Source of the DNA: Bacteroidales bacterium
GTDB taxonomy: Bacteria > Bacteroidota > Bacteroidia > Bacteroidales > Marinilabiliaceae
Direction: 5' to 3'
Assembly (NCBI GenBank): GCA_017960905.1
Contig: JAGCYH010000002.1
Coordinates: 1 to 64,000 of the forward strand
Length of the DNA: 64,000 bases
Both the position numbers and the translations under genes were made by a program. Under the pieces are notes generated by a model that made no database searches, was not told the DNA's origin, and saw nothing but the letters and a program-made list of their open reading frames with translations. Positions 42,506 through 50,389 of the stretch are shown piece by piece. The stretch's first letter is position 1. Each line of letters begins with the position of its first letter.

Positions 42506-44096
42506 ATACATTTTCGTTACCGGCGGTGTTGTTTCGTCGCTTGGCAAGGGAATTATTTCGGCCAGCATAGGGCAGTTGCTTCAGGCGCGCGGCTACAAAA
42601 TCACTATCCAGAAGTTCGACCCCTACATCAACATCGACCCGGGCACTCTCAACCCCTACGAGCACGGCGAGTGCTACGTAACCGTCGATGGTATGGAAAC
42701 TGACCTCGATTTGGGTCATTATGAGCGTTTTACAGGTATAAAAACCACCTGCAACAACTCTATCACCACAGGCCGAATCTATCAGGCCGTAATCGACCAG
42801 GAGCGCCACGGCGACTATCTGGGACGCACCATTCAGGTTGTCCCGCACATCACCGACGAGATAAAGCGCCGCATTCGTGCCAATGCCGAGAGCGAGCATT
42901 TCGACTTTGTCATTTCGGAGATTGGCGGCACGATAGGCGACATCGAGAGTGCGCCATTCATGGAGGCCATACGCCAGTTGCGATGGGAGCTTGGGCGCAA
43001 CGCTATCAACATACACCTCACCTACGTGCCTTACCTGAGGGCGGCTGGCGAGTTTAAGACAAAACCTACGCAACACTCTGTAAAAGAGCTGCAAAGCATG
43101 GGTATTCAGCCCGACATACTTATTCTGCGCACCGAGTATCATCTCGAGCAGGGCATACTCAACAAGGTGGCTTCGTTCTGCAACGTTGAGCCGGCGTGTG
43201 TGGTGCAAAGCGAGGATTTGCCGAGCATCTACGAAGTGCCTGTGAATATGCAGCGACAGGGACTCGACAGCTCAATACTGACCAAGTTCGGCGTTGTGGC
43301 AGGCAGCGAGCATCAGGCCGACATGCAGTCGTGGAATCATTTTCTGCAATTGCAGAAAATGGCCACCGAAGAGGTGCGCATAGGTCTGGTGGGCAAATAC
43401 GACCTGCAGGACGCTTACAAAAGCATACGCGAGAGCTTGCATCTGGCGGCCATTTACAATGGCCGCAAAGCAAAACTGCAATTTATTAACAGTGAGCTTA
43501 TTACGCCCGAAAATGTAGCCGAGAAACTGGCCGGACTGGCTGGCATTGTCGTTTGCCCGGGTTTCGGTCAGCGCGGAATTGAAGGAAAGATAACAGCCAT
43601 AAATTACACTCGTACGCATAATATTCCTACCTTTGGCATCTGTTTGGGTATGCAGATGATGGTAATCGAATTTGCACGTTATGTGCTTGGATATCAGGAT
43701 GCTGACAGCATGGAGATGAATCCGTCGACAGCTCACAGCGTCATAGATATCATGGAGGAGCAGAAGCAGATTACCGACAAGGGCGGCACAATGCGCCTTG
43801 GAGCTTACGACTGCGAGCTTCTCGAGGACAGCCGTGTGCGCGCCATTTATGGCAGCGCACACATCAGCGAACGCCATCGCCACCGATACGAGTTTAACAA
43901 CAAGTATCTGGCTGAATATGAGCAAAATGGCATGAAATGCGTCGGACACAACCCACGGTCGGGATTGGTTGAAATAGTCGAGATACCAGAGCATCGCTGG
44001 TTTATCGGCACTCAGTTCCACCCCGAATATGTCAGTACAGTATTGAATCCGCATCCGTTGTTTGTTGATTTTATAAAAAACGCAATGGAGGGATAA
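42483..44096 (+). CDS. pyrG: CTP synthase
   Basis: 537 aa. Synthase domain with IFVTGGVVSSLGKGIISASIG (P-loop), DPYINIDPGTLNPYEHGECYV and HIDEIK-like motif region, then a class I glutaminase domain (VCPGFGQRG, PTFGICLGMQMMVIEFARYVLG with catalytic Cys, QFHPEYVSTVLNPHPLF). Amidates UTP with glutamine. Start overlaps the PurF-like gene by 23 bp, so expression is coupled. Confidence 0.98.
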   Translation: MSHLSETKYIFVTGGVVSSLGKGIISASIGQLLQARGYKITIQKFDPYINIDPGTLNPYEHGECYVTVDGMETDLDLGHYERFTGIKTTCNNSITTGRIYQAVIDQERHGDYLGRTIQVVPHITDEIKRRIRANAESEHFDFVISEIGGTIGDIESAPFMEAIRQLRWELGRNAINIHLTYVPYLRAAGEFKTKPTQHSVKELQSMGIQPDILILRTEYHLEQGILNKVASFCNVEPACVVQSEDLPSIYEVPVNMQRQGLDSSILTKFGVVAGSEHQADMQSWNHFLQLQKMATEEVRIGLVGKYDLQDAYKSIRESLHLAAIYNGRKAKLQFINSELITPENVAEKLAGLAGIVVCPGFGQRGIEGKITAINYTRTHNIPTFGICLGMQMMVIEFARYVLGYQDADSMEMNPSTAHSVIDIMEEQKQITDKGGTMRLGAYDCELLEDSRVRAIYGSAHISERHRHRYEFNNKYLAEYEQNGMKCVGHNPRSGLVEIVEIPEHRWFIGTQFHPEYVSTVLNPHPLFVDFIKNAMEG

Positions 44097-44118
44097 CCAA
44101 ATAATTAGAACAAAGAAA

Positions 44119-45219
44119 ATGAAAACTGCGATTGAAAACGAAAAGCCGAAAAAGACACTTCTAAAGCTCGAGGACGGCTCTGTGTTCGAGGGCACATCGT
44201 TCGGCTACGAGAAATCCGTAGCCGGCGAATTGTGTTTCTACACCGCCATGACGGGCTACCCCGAAAGTCTTACCGACCCCTCGTACCGTGGCCAGATTCT
44301 CGTGCCCACATATCCGATGATTGGCAACTACGGCGTGCCGTCCGACGAATACGACGCCAACGGCGTCTCGCGTTTTTTCGAATCCGACAAGATACAATGT
44401 CAGGCTCTGATTATTCAGAATTATTCGGAGCAATACAGCCACTGGGATTCCGACCGTAGCCTGTCGGCGTGGCTCAAGCAGCACAAGGTGCCGGCTTTGT
44501 GCGACATCGACACACGCGCGCTCACTCAGAAGCTGCGCGACAAAGGCGCCATGCTCGGCAAGATTATCTTCGACGATGCCGATGTGGAAATGTCGGACCC
44601 GAACAAGCGCAATCTGGTTGCCGAAGTGTCGGCAACCGAAGTCAGAACCTACGGCAACGGCAGCAAAAAAGTGCTCATGATCGACTGCGGAATGAAAAAC
44701 AACATTCTCCGCTGCCTGCTCCGCTTCGACGTGCAGGTGAAGCGCGTGCCTTGGGACTACGACTTCCGCGGCGAAGAGTACGACGGCCTTTTCGTGTCGA
44801 ACGGTCCGGGCGACCCAGCGCAGTGCAAAGCCACTATCGAACATCTGTCTTGGGCCATTGCCCAAGACAAACCTATAATGGGCATTTGCCTTGGCAATCA
44901 GCTACTTGCACTTGCCGCTGGCGCTAAAACGTACAAACTCAAATACGGCCATCGCGGGCACAACGTGCCCGTGAAGGAGGTTGGTACACATCATTGCCTC
45001 ATCACATCGCAGAACCACGGCTTTGCCATCGACGACGCTACGCTGCCTGCCGATTGGCGGCCGCTCTACGTCAATCTCAACGACGGCACCAACGAAGGCA
45101 TACAACACGCCACTAAGCCGTTTTTCTCTACGCAGTTCCACCCCGAAGCCTCGAGCGGACCGGTAGATTCTATGGAACTCTTCCAGCGTTTTGTTAATTA
45201 TATGAATGTAAAAGCCTAA
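44119..45219 (+). CDS. carA: carbamoyl-phosphate synthase small subunit
   Basis: 366 aa. LEDGSVFEGTSFGYEKSVAGELCFYTAMTGYPESLTDPSYRGQI is the conserved N-terminal domain; the glutaminase domain has SNGPGDPAQCKATI, MGICLGNQLLALAAGAKTYKLKYGHRGHNVPV (catalytic Cys) and TQFHPEASSGP. Supplies ammonia to CarB. 22-bp gap to pyrG, 16-bp gap to carB. Confidence 0.97.
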   Translation: MKTAIENEKPKKTLLKLEDGSVFEGTSFGYEKSVAGELCFYTAMTGYPESLTDPSYRGQILVPTYPMIGNYGVPSDEYDANGVSRFFESDKIQCQALIIQNYSEQYSHWDSDRSLSAWLKQHKVPALCDIDTRALTQKLRDKGAMLGKIIFDDADVEMSDPNKRNLVAEVSATEVRTYGNGSKKVLMIDCGMKNNILRCLLRFDVQVKRVPWDYDFRGEEYDGLFVSNGPGDPAQCKATIEHLSWAIAQDKPIMGICLGNQLLALAAGAKTYKLKYGHRGHNVPVKEVGTHHCLITSQNHGFAIDDATLPADWRPLYVNLNDGTNEGIQHATKPFFSTQFHPEASSGPVDSMELFQRFVNYMNVKA

Positions 45220-45235
45220 TAATGAATTGAATACT

Positions 45236-48200
45236 ATGAGCGACGAAATAAAAAAAATATTGGTGTTGGGCAGCGGTGCCCTCAAAATTGGTGAATCGGG
45301 CGAGTTCGACTATTCGGGCTCGCAAGCGCTTAAGGCATTGCACGAAGAGGGCAAATTCACCATTCTGGTCAACCCCAACATTGCCACAGTGCAGACTTCG
45401 GAAGGCGTTGCCGACCGTATCTACTATCTGCCTATCACGCCCGAATTTGTCGAGCGTGTCATTCAGAAGGAAAAACCCGACGCCATAATGCTGTCGTTTG
45501 GTGGCCAAACTGCGCTCAACTGCGGCGTAAAACTCTATGAGAGTGGCGTTTTCGAACGTTACGGAGTCAAAGTCATCGGTACGCCCGTCGATGCCATCAT
45601 CAACACCGAAGACCGCGAGCTCTTTGCCGATATGATGCGAAGCATCAATGTGAAGACGGCTCACAGCGTGGCTGTGAGCTCTATCGACGAGGCTATGGAG
45701 GTTGTACGCACCATCGGCTATCCGGTCATAGTGCGCGCTGCCTACACGCTCGGCGGCTTGGGCTCTGGCTTTTGCAACAACGACGACGAGCTTCGCAAAC
45801 TCGCCGAACAGGCTTTCACATTCTCGCCGCAAATTCTTATCGAAGAATCGCTCAAAGGCTGGAAAGAAATTGAATATGAGGTAGTTCGCGACCAATACGA
45901 CAACTGCATCACCGTCTGCAACATGGAGAACTTCGACCCGCTCGGCATTCACACCGGCGAGAGTGTCGTTGTGGCGCCTTCGCAGACGCTCAGCGACCAC
46001 GAATATCACAAACTGCGCGAGATTGCCATTAAAATCGTGCGCCGCGTGGGCATCATAGGCGAGTGTAACGTTCAGTACGCCCTTGCGCCCGACAGCGAGG
46101 ATTATCGCGTCATTGAGGTCAATGCGCGCCTGAGCCGCTCGTCGGCTCTGGCATCGAAAGCCACCGGATATCCGCTGGCTTTCGTGGCCGCAAAATTAGG
46201 TCTCGGCTATGGCCTCGACGAAATCAAAAACTCTGTAACGCAGTGTACTTCAGCGTTTTTCGAGCCAGCTCTCGATTATGTTGTCTGCAAAATTCCGCGT
46301 TGGGATTTGGGCAAATTCGACGGCGTGTCGAAACTCATTGGCTCGTCGATGAAGTCGGTGGGCGAGGTGATGGCCATCGGCCGCACCTTCGAAGAGGCCA
46401 TTCAGAAAGGCCTGCGCATGGTAGGGCAGGGCTTGCATGGTTTTGTGGCCAATACCGTTAATATCCCCGATGTCGACTACGAGCTGCGCAACCCGACCGA
46501 CAAACGTCTGCCGGCTATCGCAATAGCTTTCGATATGGGCTATACCGTTGACCAACTGCACGATATAACAAAAATCGACCGCTGGTTCCTCTACCGGTTG
46601 CACAATATTTACCGCATGAAATGCGAGCTTGAAGCTATTGCCGAGGCTCGTACGCCGCTCGCCGATTGCCGAGAGGCAATCGACAAGGCGAAACGTCTCG
46701 GTTTCTCCGACTATCAGATAGGCAAATTCATTATCAAAGACGCTTCGGTGTCGCCTCACGACAAAGGCCTTCAGATACGCCAGCTGCGCAAGCAGTGGGG
46801 CATTGTGCCCGTTGTGAAGCAGATTGATACTACTGCAGGCGAATATCCTGCCCGCACCAACTATATGTATCTCACCTACAACGGCAGTAAAAACGACCTT
46901 AGCATTGCTTCGCAAGAGCTCAGCAAGCACGAGTCGGTCATTGTGCTCGGCTCGGGCGCTTACCGCATAGGCTCGTCGGTCGAATTCGACTGGTGCGGCG
47001 TCGCCGCTCTGAAGAAGATTCAGGAGATGGGCCTCAAAGCCATCATGATAAACTACAACCCCGAAACCGTCAGCACCGACTACGACGTGTGCGACCAGCT
47101 CTTCTTCGACGAGCTCACGCTTGAGCGTGTGCTCGACATCTGCGACATAGAGCAGCCCAAGGGCGTGATAGTGTCGACGGGCGGACAGATTCCGAACAAC
47201 CTTGCCTTGCTGCTTGCCGACCAAGGTGTCAGAATTCTCGGCACTTCGGCCGAGTCGATTGATATTGCCGAGGACCGTCAGAAATTCTCGCAAATGTGCG
47301 ACCGCCTCGGCATCGACCAGCCACGATGGAAAGAGCTTACCAAGATGGACGAAATCTACGATTTCGTCGATGAGGTCGGACTGCCTGTTATGATACGCCC
47401 GTCGTACGTCCTCTCGGGCGCTGCCATGCGCGTTGTCAGCAACAAGGAAGAGCTTGCCGACGCTTTGCAGAATGCTGCCGTAGTGAGCCAGGAGCATCCG
47501 GTTGTCGTTACCGAATTCCTGCAGCGCGCCAAAGAGGTTGAGATTGACGCCGTGGCGCAAAACGGCGAGATAAAGTGCTACGCCATAAGCGAGCACATCG
47601 AGTACGCCGGCGTGCACTCGGGCGACGCTACAGTTGTCTTTCCGGCGCAAAAACTTTATTATGAGACTATTAGACGCATCAAGCGCACGGCAAAGCAGAT
47701 TGCTAAAGAACTCAATATCAGCGGCCCGTTCAACATTCAGTTTTTGGCCAAAGACAATAAATTGCGAGTTATAGAATGCAACTTGCGTGCAAGCCGCAGC
47801 TTCCCGTTTGTGTCGAAAATAACGAAGTTCAACTTCATCGGCATGGCTACCGAAATTATGCTTGGCAAAGAGGTTGAGCCGTTCGGCAAAAACTTTGCCG
47901 ACATAGACTATGTCGGCATCAAGTCGTCGCAGTTCTCGTTTGCCCGCTTGCTCAAGGCCGACCCGATTCTCGGTGTCGACATGGCCTCTACAGGCGAGGT
48001 GGCCTGCATTGGCGACAACTACTACGAGGCGCTGCTCAAGAGTATGCTCTCGGTGGGTTTCCACATTCCCGACAAGCAGAAAGGCATTCTCATGTCGTCG
48101 GGTGAGGCACGCTCGAAAGTTGAGCTGCTCGAGGCTGCCCGCCTCTTGCACGACGACGGATACACCATCTACGCCACTTCGGGTACGTCCAAGTTCCTCG

Positions 48201-48478
48201 CCCAGTCGGGCATCGAAACCGAAGAGGTCCATTGGCCCGATTCTGCCGAAAAACCCAACGTGCTCGACATCATACGCGACCACAAAATCGACTTGGTTGT
48301 CAACATACCGAAAAACCACACCGAACGAGAGTTGCAAAACGGTTATCTCATTCGCCGTGCCGCTGTCGACCACAATATCCCGCTCATCACCAACGCCCGC
48401 TTGGCGTCGGCTTTCATCCGAGCCTTCTCGGAGTACGGCTCCGACAAACTGGAGATAAAACACTGGGCGGAGTATTAG
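45236..48478 (+). CDS. carB: carbamoyl-phosphate synthase large subunit
   Basis: 1080 aa from the ATG at 45236 (an in-frame TTG three codons earlier is unlikely). Two ATP-grasp halves: ILVLGSGALKIGESGEFDYSGSQALKAL and VIVLGSGAYRIGSSVEFDWCGVAALKK, each followed by its ATP-binding domain, and a C-terminal allosteric (MGS-like) domain (ILMSSGEARSKVELLEAARLLHDDGYTIYATSGTSKFL). Makes carbamoyl phosphate for arginine and pyrimidine synthesis. Last gene of the contiguous glutamine-using run. Confidence 0.97.
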   Translation: MSDEIKKILVLGSGALKIGESGEFDYSGSQALKALHEEGKFTILVNPNIATVQTSEGVADRIYYLPITPEFVERVIQKEKPDAIMLSFGGQTALNCGVKLYESGVFERYGVKVIGTPVDAIINTEDRELFADMMRSINVKTAHSVAVSSIDEAMEVVRTIGYPVIVRAAYTLGGLGSGFCNNDDELRKLAEQAFTFSPQILIEESLKGWKEIEYEVVRDQYDNCITVCNMENFDPLGIHTGESVVVAPSQTLSDHEYHKLREIAIKIVRRVGIIGECNVQYALAPDSEDYRVIEVNARLSRSSALASKATGYPLAFVAAKLGLGYGLDEIKNSVTQCTSAFFEPALDYVVCKIPRWDLGKFDGVSKLIGSSMKSVGEVMAIGRTFEEAIQKGLRMVGQGLHGFVANTVNIPDVDYELRNPTDKRLPAIAIAFDMGYTVDQLHDITKIDRWFLYRLHNIYRMKCELEAIAEARTPLADCREAIDKAKRLGFSDYQIGKFIIKDASVSPHDKGLQIRQLRKQWGIVPVVKQIDTTAGEYPARTNYMYLTYNGSKNDLSIASQELSKHESVIVLGSGAYRIGSSVEFDWCGVAALKKIQEMGLKAIMINYNPETVSTDYDVCDQLFFDELTLERVLDICDIEQPKGVIVSTGGQIPNNLALLLADQGVRILGTSAESIDIAEDRQKFSQMCDRLGIDQPRWKELTKMDEIYDFVDEVGLPVMIRPSYVLSGAAMRVVSNKEELADALQNAAVVSQEHPVVVTEFLQRAKEVEIDAVAQNGEIKCYAISEHIEYAGVHSGDATVVFPAQKLYYETIRRIKRTAKQIAKELNISGPFNIQFLAKDNKLRVIECNLRASRSFPFVSKITKFNFIGMATEIMLGKEVEPFGKNFADIDYVGIKSSQFSFARLLKADPILGVDMASTGEVACIGDNYYEALLKSMLSVGFHIPDKQKGILMSSGEARSKVELLEAARLLHDDGYTIYATSGTSKFLAQSGIETEEVHWPDSAEKPNVLDIIRDHKIDLVVNIPKNHTERELQNGYLIRRAAVDHNIPLITNARLASAFIRAFSEYGSDKLEIKHWAEY

Positions 48479-48516
48479 GGTAGCGAGTAATGTGTAAAGA
48501 GTAAAGATTAAAGTAG

Positions 48517-48536
48517 AGACGTACAGTAGTGCGTCT
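48517..48536. repeat. dispersed palindromic repeat, degenerate copy 4
   Basis: AGACGTACAGTAGTGCGTCT keeps the ends of the palindrome but has lost its centre. It follows AGTAAAG-type simple sequence after the carB stop. Confidence 0.6.
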
Positions 48537-48562
48537 CAACAAGATAAATTATTAATTTAAAA

Positions 48563-49405
48563 ATGAAGGTTCAGTTTACAAAAATGCACGGTGCCGGCAA
48601 CGATTATATTTACGTCAACACCATGCAATACGACATACAGAATCCGTCGGCAGTGTCGGTGGAGTGGAGCAAACCTCACTTTGGTATCGGTAGCGATGGG
48701 CTGATACTGATAGGTAAGCCGACATTGCCTACGGCGGATTTCTCAATGCGCATTTTCAACAACGACGGTTCGGAGGCAATGATGTGCGGCAATGGAGCAC
48801 GTTGCGTAGCCAAATATTTGTACGACAAGCATTTGACTCGCAGAAATCCTATTCGTCTCGAAACACTGTCGGGCATCAAGGTACTCTCGCTCAGCATTGG
48901 CGCCGACGATACCGTACAGTCGGTGACCGTCGATATGGGCGAACCTTCGTTCGACAATGCTGCGCAATGCTGTCTGCCGCCTTCGGCTTTGCCGAAAGGC
49001 GAGTTCGAAGTGGGCGGTTTCCGAGGTACGTTCGTCTCGATGGGCAATCCGCACTTTGTCATCTTCACCGACGACGATGTGGAGCAAATGCCCATTGATA
49101 CTTATGGTCCTCAACTTGAGCACAGTACAGTCTTTCCGCAGCGATGCAACATCGAGTTTGCCCAGCTTCGCCCCGACGGCACTATACGCATGCGGGTATG
49201 GGAGCGCGGTTCGGGCATCACGCTCGCCTGTGGCACCGGCGCGTGCGCTACGGCGGTCGCCGCAGCGCTCACAGGCCGCACCGGCCGCCAATCTGCCATA
49301 CAGATGGACGGCGGCCGCCTCAACATCGAATGGAACGAGGCCACTAACCACGTCATGATGATGGGCGAAGCCGTCATCGTTTTCGAAGGAGAAATCGATC
49401 TGTAA
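48563..49405 (+). CDS. dapF: diaminopimelate epimerase
   Basis: 280 aa. Both catalytic Cys blocks are present: [20 protein letters not shown] and [22 protein letters not shown]-terminal [13 protein letters not shown]. Converts LL-DAP to meso-DAP for peptidoglycan and lysine. Separated from carB by 84 bp that carry a degenerate palindromic repeat; no clear promoter is seen, so it may be the end of the gltB transcript. Confidence 0.97.
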   Translation: MKVQFTKMHGAGNDYIYVNTMQYDIQNPSAVSVEWSKPHFGIGSDGLILIGKPTLPTADFSMRIFNNDGSEAMMCGNGARCVAKYLYDKHLTRRNPIRLETLSGIKVLSLSIGADDTVQSVTVDMGEPSFDNAAQCCLPPSALPKGEFEVGGFRGTFVSMGNPHFVIFTDDDVEQMPIDTYGPQLEHSTVFPQRCNIEFAQLRPDGTIRMRVWERGSGITLACGTGACATAVAAALTGRTGRQSAIQMDGGRLNIEWNEATNHVMMMGEAVIVFEGEIDL

Positions 49406-49460
49406 CCTCTATGTTTTGCCGCAAGGCTTAAGTGATACAACGCTGACAATGTAAGTGAAT

Positions 49461-49507
49461 CACGTAAATACATGGTTTACAGGTAAAAAAAACATGAAAA
49501 TATTTGG
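49461..49507 (+). promoter_or_regulatory. conserved upstream box of the PII-amt leader
   Basis: Aligns with 33027-33073. Here it contains GTAAATACATGGTTTAC, which has inverted ends (GTAAA/TTTAC), a possible operator half-site pair, and ends with the -33 TTG. Confidence 0.55.
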
Positions 49508-49534
49508 AGGCAGATTGACGGCAATGTATTTTTG
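49504..49534 (+). promoter_or_regulatory. promoter of the PII-amt attenuator transcript
   Basis: TTG 49504-49506, 20-bp spacer, TATTTTTG 49527-49534. Transcript start near 49540, about 19 nt before leader 3. Confidence 0.7.
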
Positions 49535-49558
49535 CAATGAATAAAAAAAGCAGACAAG

Positions 49559-49675
49559 ATGACTGTTAAATTTACATACAACGATTTTCTGAATAATAAT
49601 CAGAATAATAATCAGAACCAGAATAATAATCAGGTTCTGAATTGCTCGTTGTTTGCATTTACCAGTCGAATGTAA
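49559..49675 (+). CDS. Asn/Gln-rich leader peptide 3 (PII-amt leader A)
   Basis: 38 aa. MTVKFTYN start as in leader 1, then NNNQNNNQNQNNNQ: 12 Asn and 4 Gln in 38 residues, ten of the Asn codons AAT and all four Gln codons CAG. The last residues FAFTSRM and the stop are encoded by hairpin B. Purine-rich sequence (AAAAAAAGCAGACAAG) precedes the ATG. Stop is 33 nt before the terminator stem. Confidence 0.78.
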   Translation: MTVKFTYNDFLNNNQNNNQNQNNNQVLNCSLFAFTSRM

Positions 49676-49736
49676 CAGAAAACGACAGAACGATATAAAG
49701 AAAACGAAGGCTGGTTCGAAAGAATCAGCCTTTTTT
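49613..49736 (+). ncRNA. attenuator RNA 3
   Basis: Hairpin A TCAGAACC/GGTTCTGA (49612-49619/49633-49640), loop with AATAATAAT codons. Hairpin B TTGCATT (49653-49659)/AATGTAA (49669-49675), loop TACCAGTCG (49660-49668). ACCAGTC (49661-49667) is complementary to GGCTGGT of the terminator (49709-49715). Confidence 0.7.
49709..49736 (+). terminator. leader terminator 3
   Basis: GGCTGGTTC (49709-49717), GAAA tetraloop, GAATCAGCC (49722-49730), six T. Stem identical to leader terminator 1. Confidence 0.88.
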
Positions 49737-49764
49737 AATTTAGTAAAAACAAAAAAAAGAAATT

Positions 49765-49905
49765 ATGGAAAGTTTTAGCAAGGGCTTCGGCTACAGAATG
49801 GCAGACATGGTTAATAATAACCAGAATAATAATCAGAACCAGAATAATAATCAGGTTCTCAATTGTTCATGCGCATTTACCAGCCTGATGCGACAGAAAA
49901 AATAA
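49765..49905 (+). CDS. Asn/Gln-rich leader peptide 4 (PII-amt leader B)
   Basis: 46 aa. MESFSKGFGYRMADMV, then the same NNNQNNNQNQNNNQVLNC block as leader 3; 11 Asn, 5 Gln. The end CAFTSLMRQKK overlaps hairpin B. Stop TAA 49903-49905, 27 nt before the terminator stem. Preceded by AAAAAAAAGAAATT. Confidence 0.78.
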   Translation: MESFSKGFGYRMADMVNNNQNNNQNQNNNQVLNCSCAFTSLMRQKK

Positions 49906-49960
49906 GGGACAATAAACAATAGATAGACGAAAGGCTGGTTCGAAAGAATCGGCCTTTTTT
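49834..49960 (+). ncRNA. attenuator RNA 4
   Basis: Hairpin A AGAACC (49835-49840)/GGTTCT (49854-49859). Hairpin B CGCATT (49872-49877)/GATGCG (49887-49892), loop TACCAGCCT. ACCAGCC (49879-49885) is a 7-bp Watson-Crick match to GGCTGGT (49933-49939) of the terminator. Confidence 0.7.
49933..49960 (+). terminator. leader terminator 4
   Basis: GGCTGGTTC (49933-49941), GAAA loop, GAATCGGCC (49946-49954) with G-U pairs, six T. It ends 35 bp before the PII ATG. Confidence 0.88.
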
Positions 49961-49995
49961 AATTTTTAAGTATTAACAATTAAAACAGTAACAAA

Positions 49996-50343
49996 ATGAA
50001 AAAGATTGAAGCAATCATCCGCAAGACGAAGTTCGAGGATGTGAAAGAGGCGCTTTTGCAATCAGACATCAACTGGTTCGAATACCACAACGTTCACGGC
50101 ATTGGCCAGAGCCGTGAGGAGCGCATCTACCGCGGAGTGCAGTATTCAACCGATGTGATTGAGCGTGTGGCACTTACAATTGTTTGCCGCGACCAGTTCG
50201 TCGAACCTACTGTGAAAGTCATCTTGCAGGTTGCCCACACCGGCGAAATCGGCGACGGACGCATCTTTGTAAGCGACGTACTCGACACGTGGAGCATTCG
50301 CACCGGTGAAAACGGCGACACAGTGCTGAGAGACAAAAAGTAA
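49996..50343 (+). CDS. glnK: PII-family nitrogen regulator
   Basis: 115 aa. PII fold: MKKIEAIIRKTKFEDVKEAL, T-loop with Tyr45 and Tyr50 (RIYRGVQYST; Tyr50 is equivalent to the uridylylation site), B-loop HTGEIGDGRIFV and C-loop TWSIRTGENG. It binds ATP/ADP and 2-oxoglutarate and, when next to amt as here, typically plugs the ammonium channel. The T-loop is somewhat divergent (GIGQSREERIYRGVQYSTD). Symbol given from position beside amt. First structural gene behind leaders 3-4. Confidence 0.93.
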   Translation: MKKIEAIIRKTKFEDVKEALLQSDINWFEYHNVHGIGQSREERIYRGVQYSTDVIERVALTIVCRDQFVEPTVKVILQVAHTGEIGDGRIFVSDVLDTWSIRTGENGDTVLRDKK

Positions 50344-50389
50344 TTAATTAACATTTAAGACAACAACAACATTTTTAAATTTTTGAATT

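Noticed and set aside
46250..48463. 737-codon open frame on the minus strand
   Set aside because: Antisense of carB, same reason.
49595..49860. AAT/CAG units as a CRISPR array or simple microsatellite
   Set aside because: No regular repeat-spacer pattern; the units are in frame in ORFs with start and stop, and the diverged leaders 1 and 2 keep the Asn-rich frame and both hairpins. A microsatellite origin of the units themselves remains possible.
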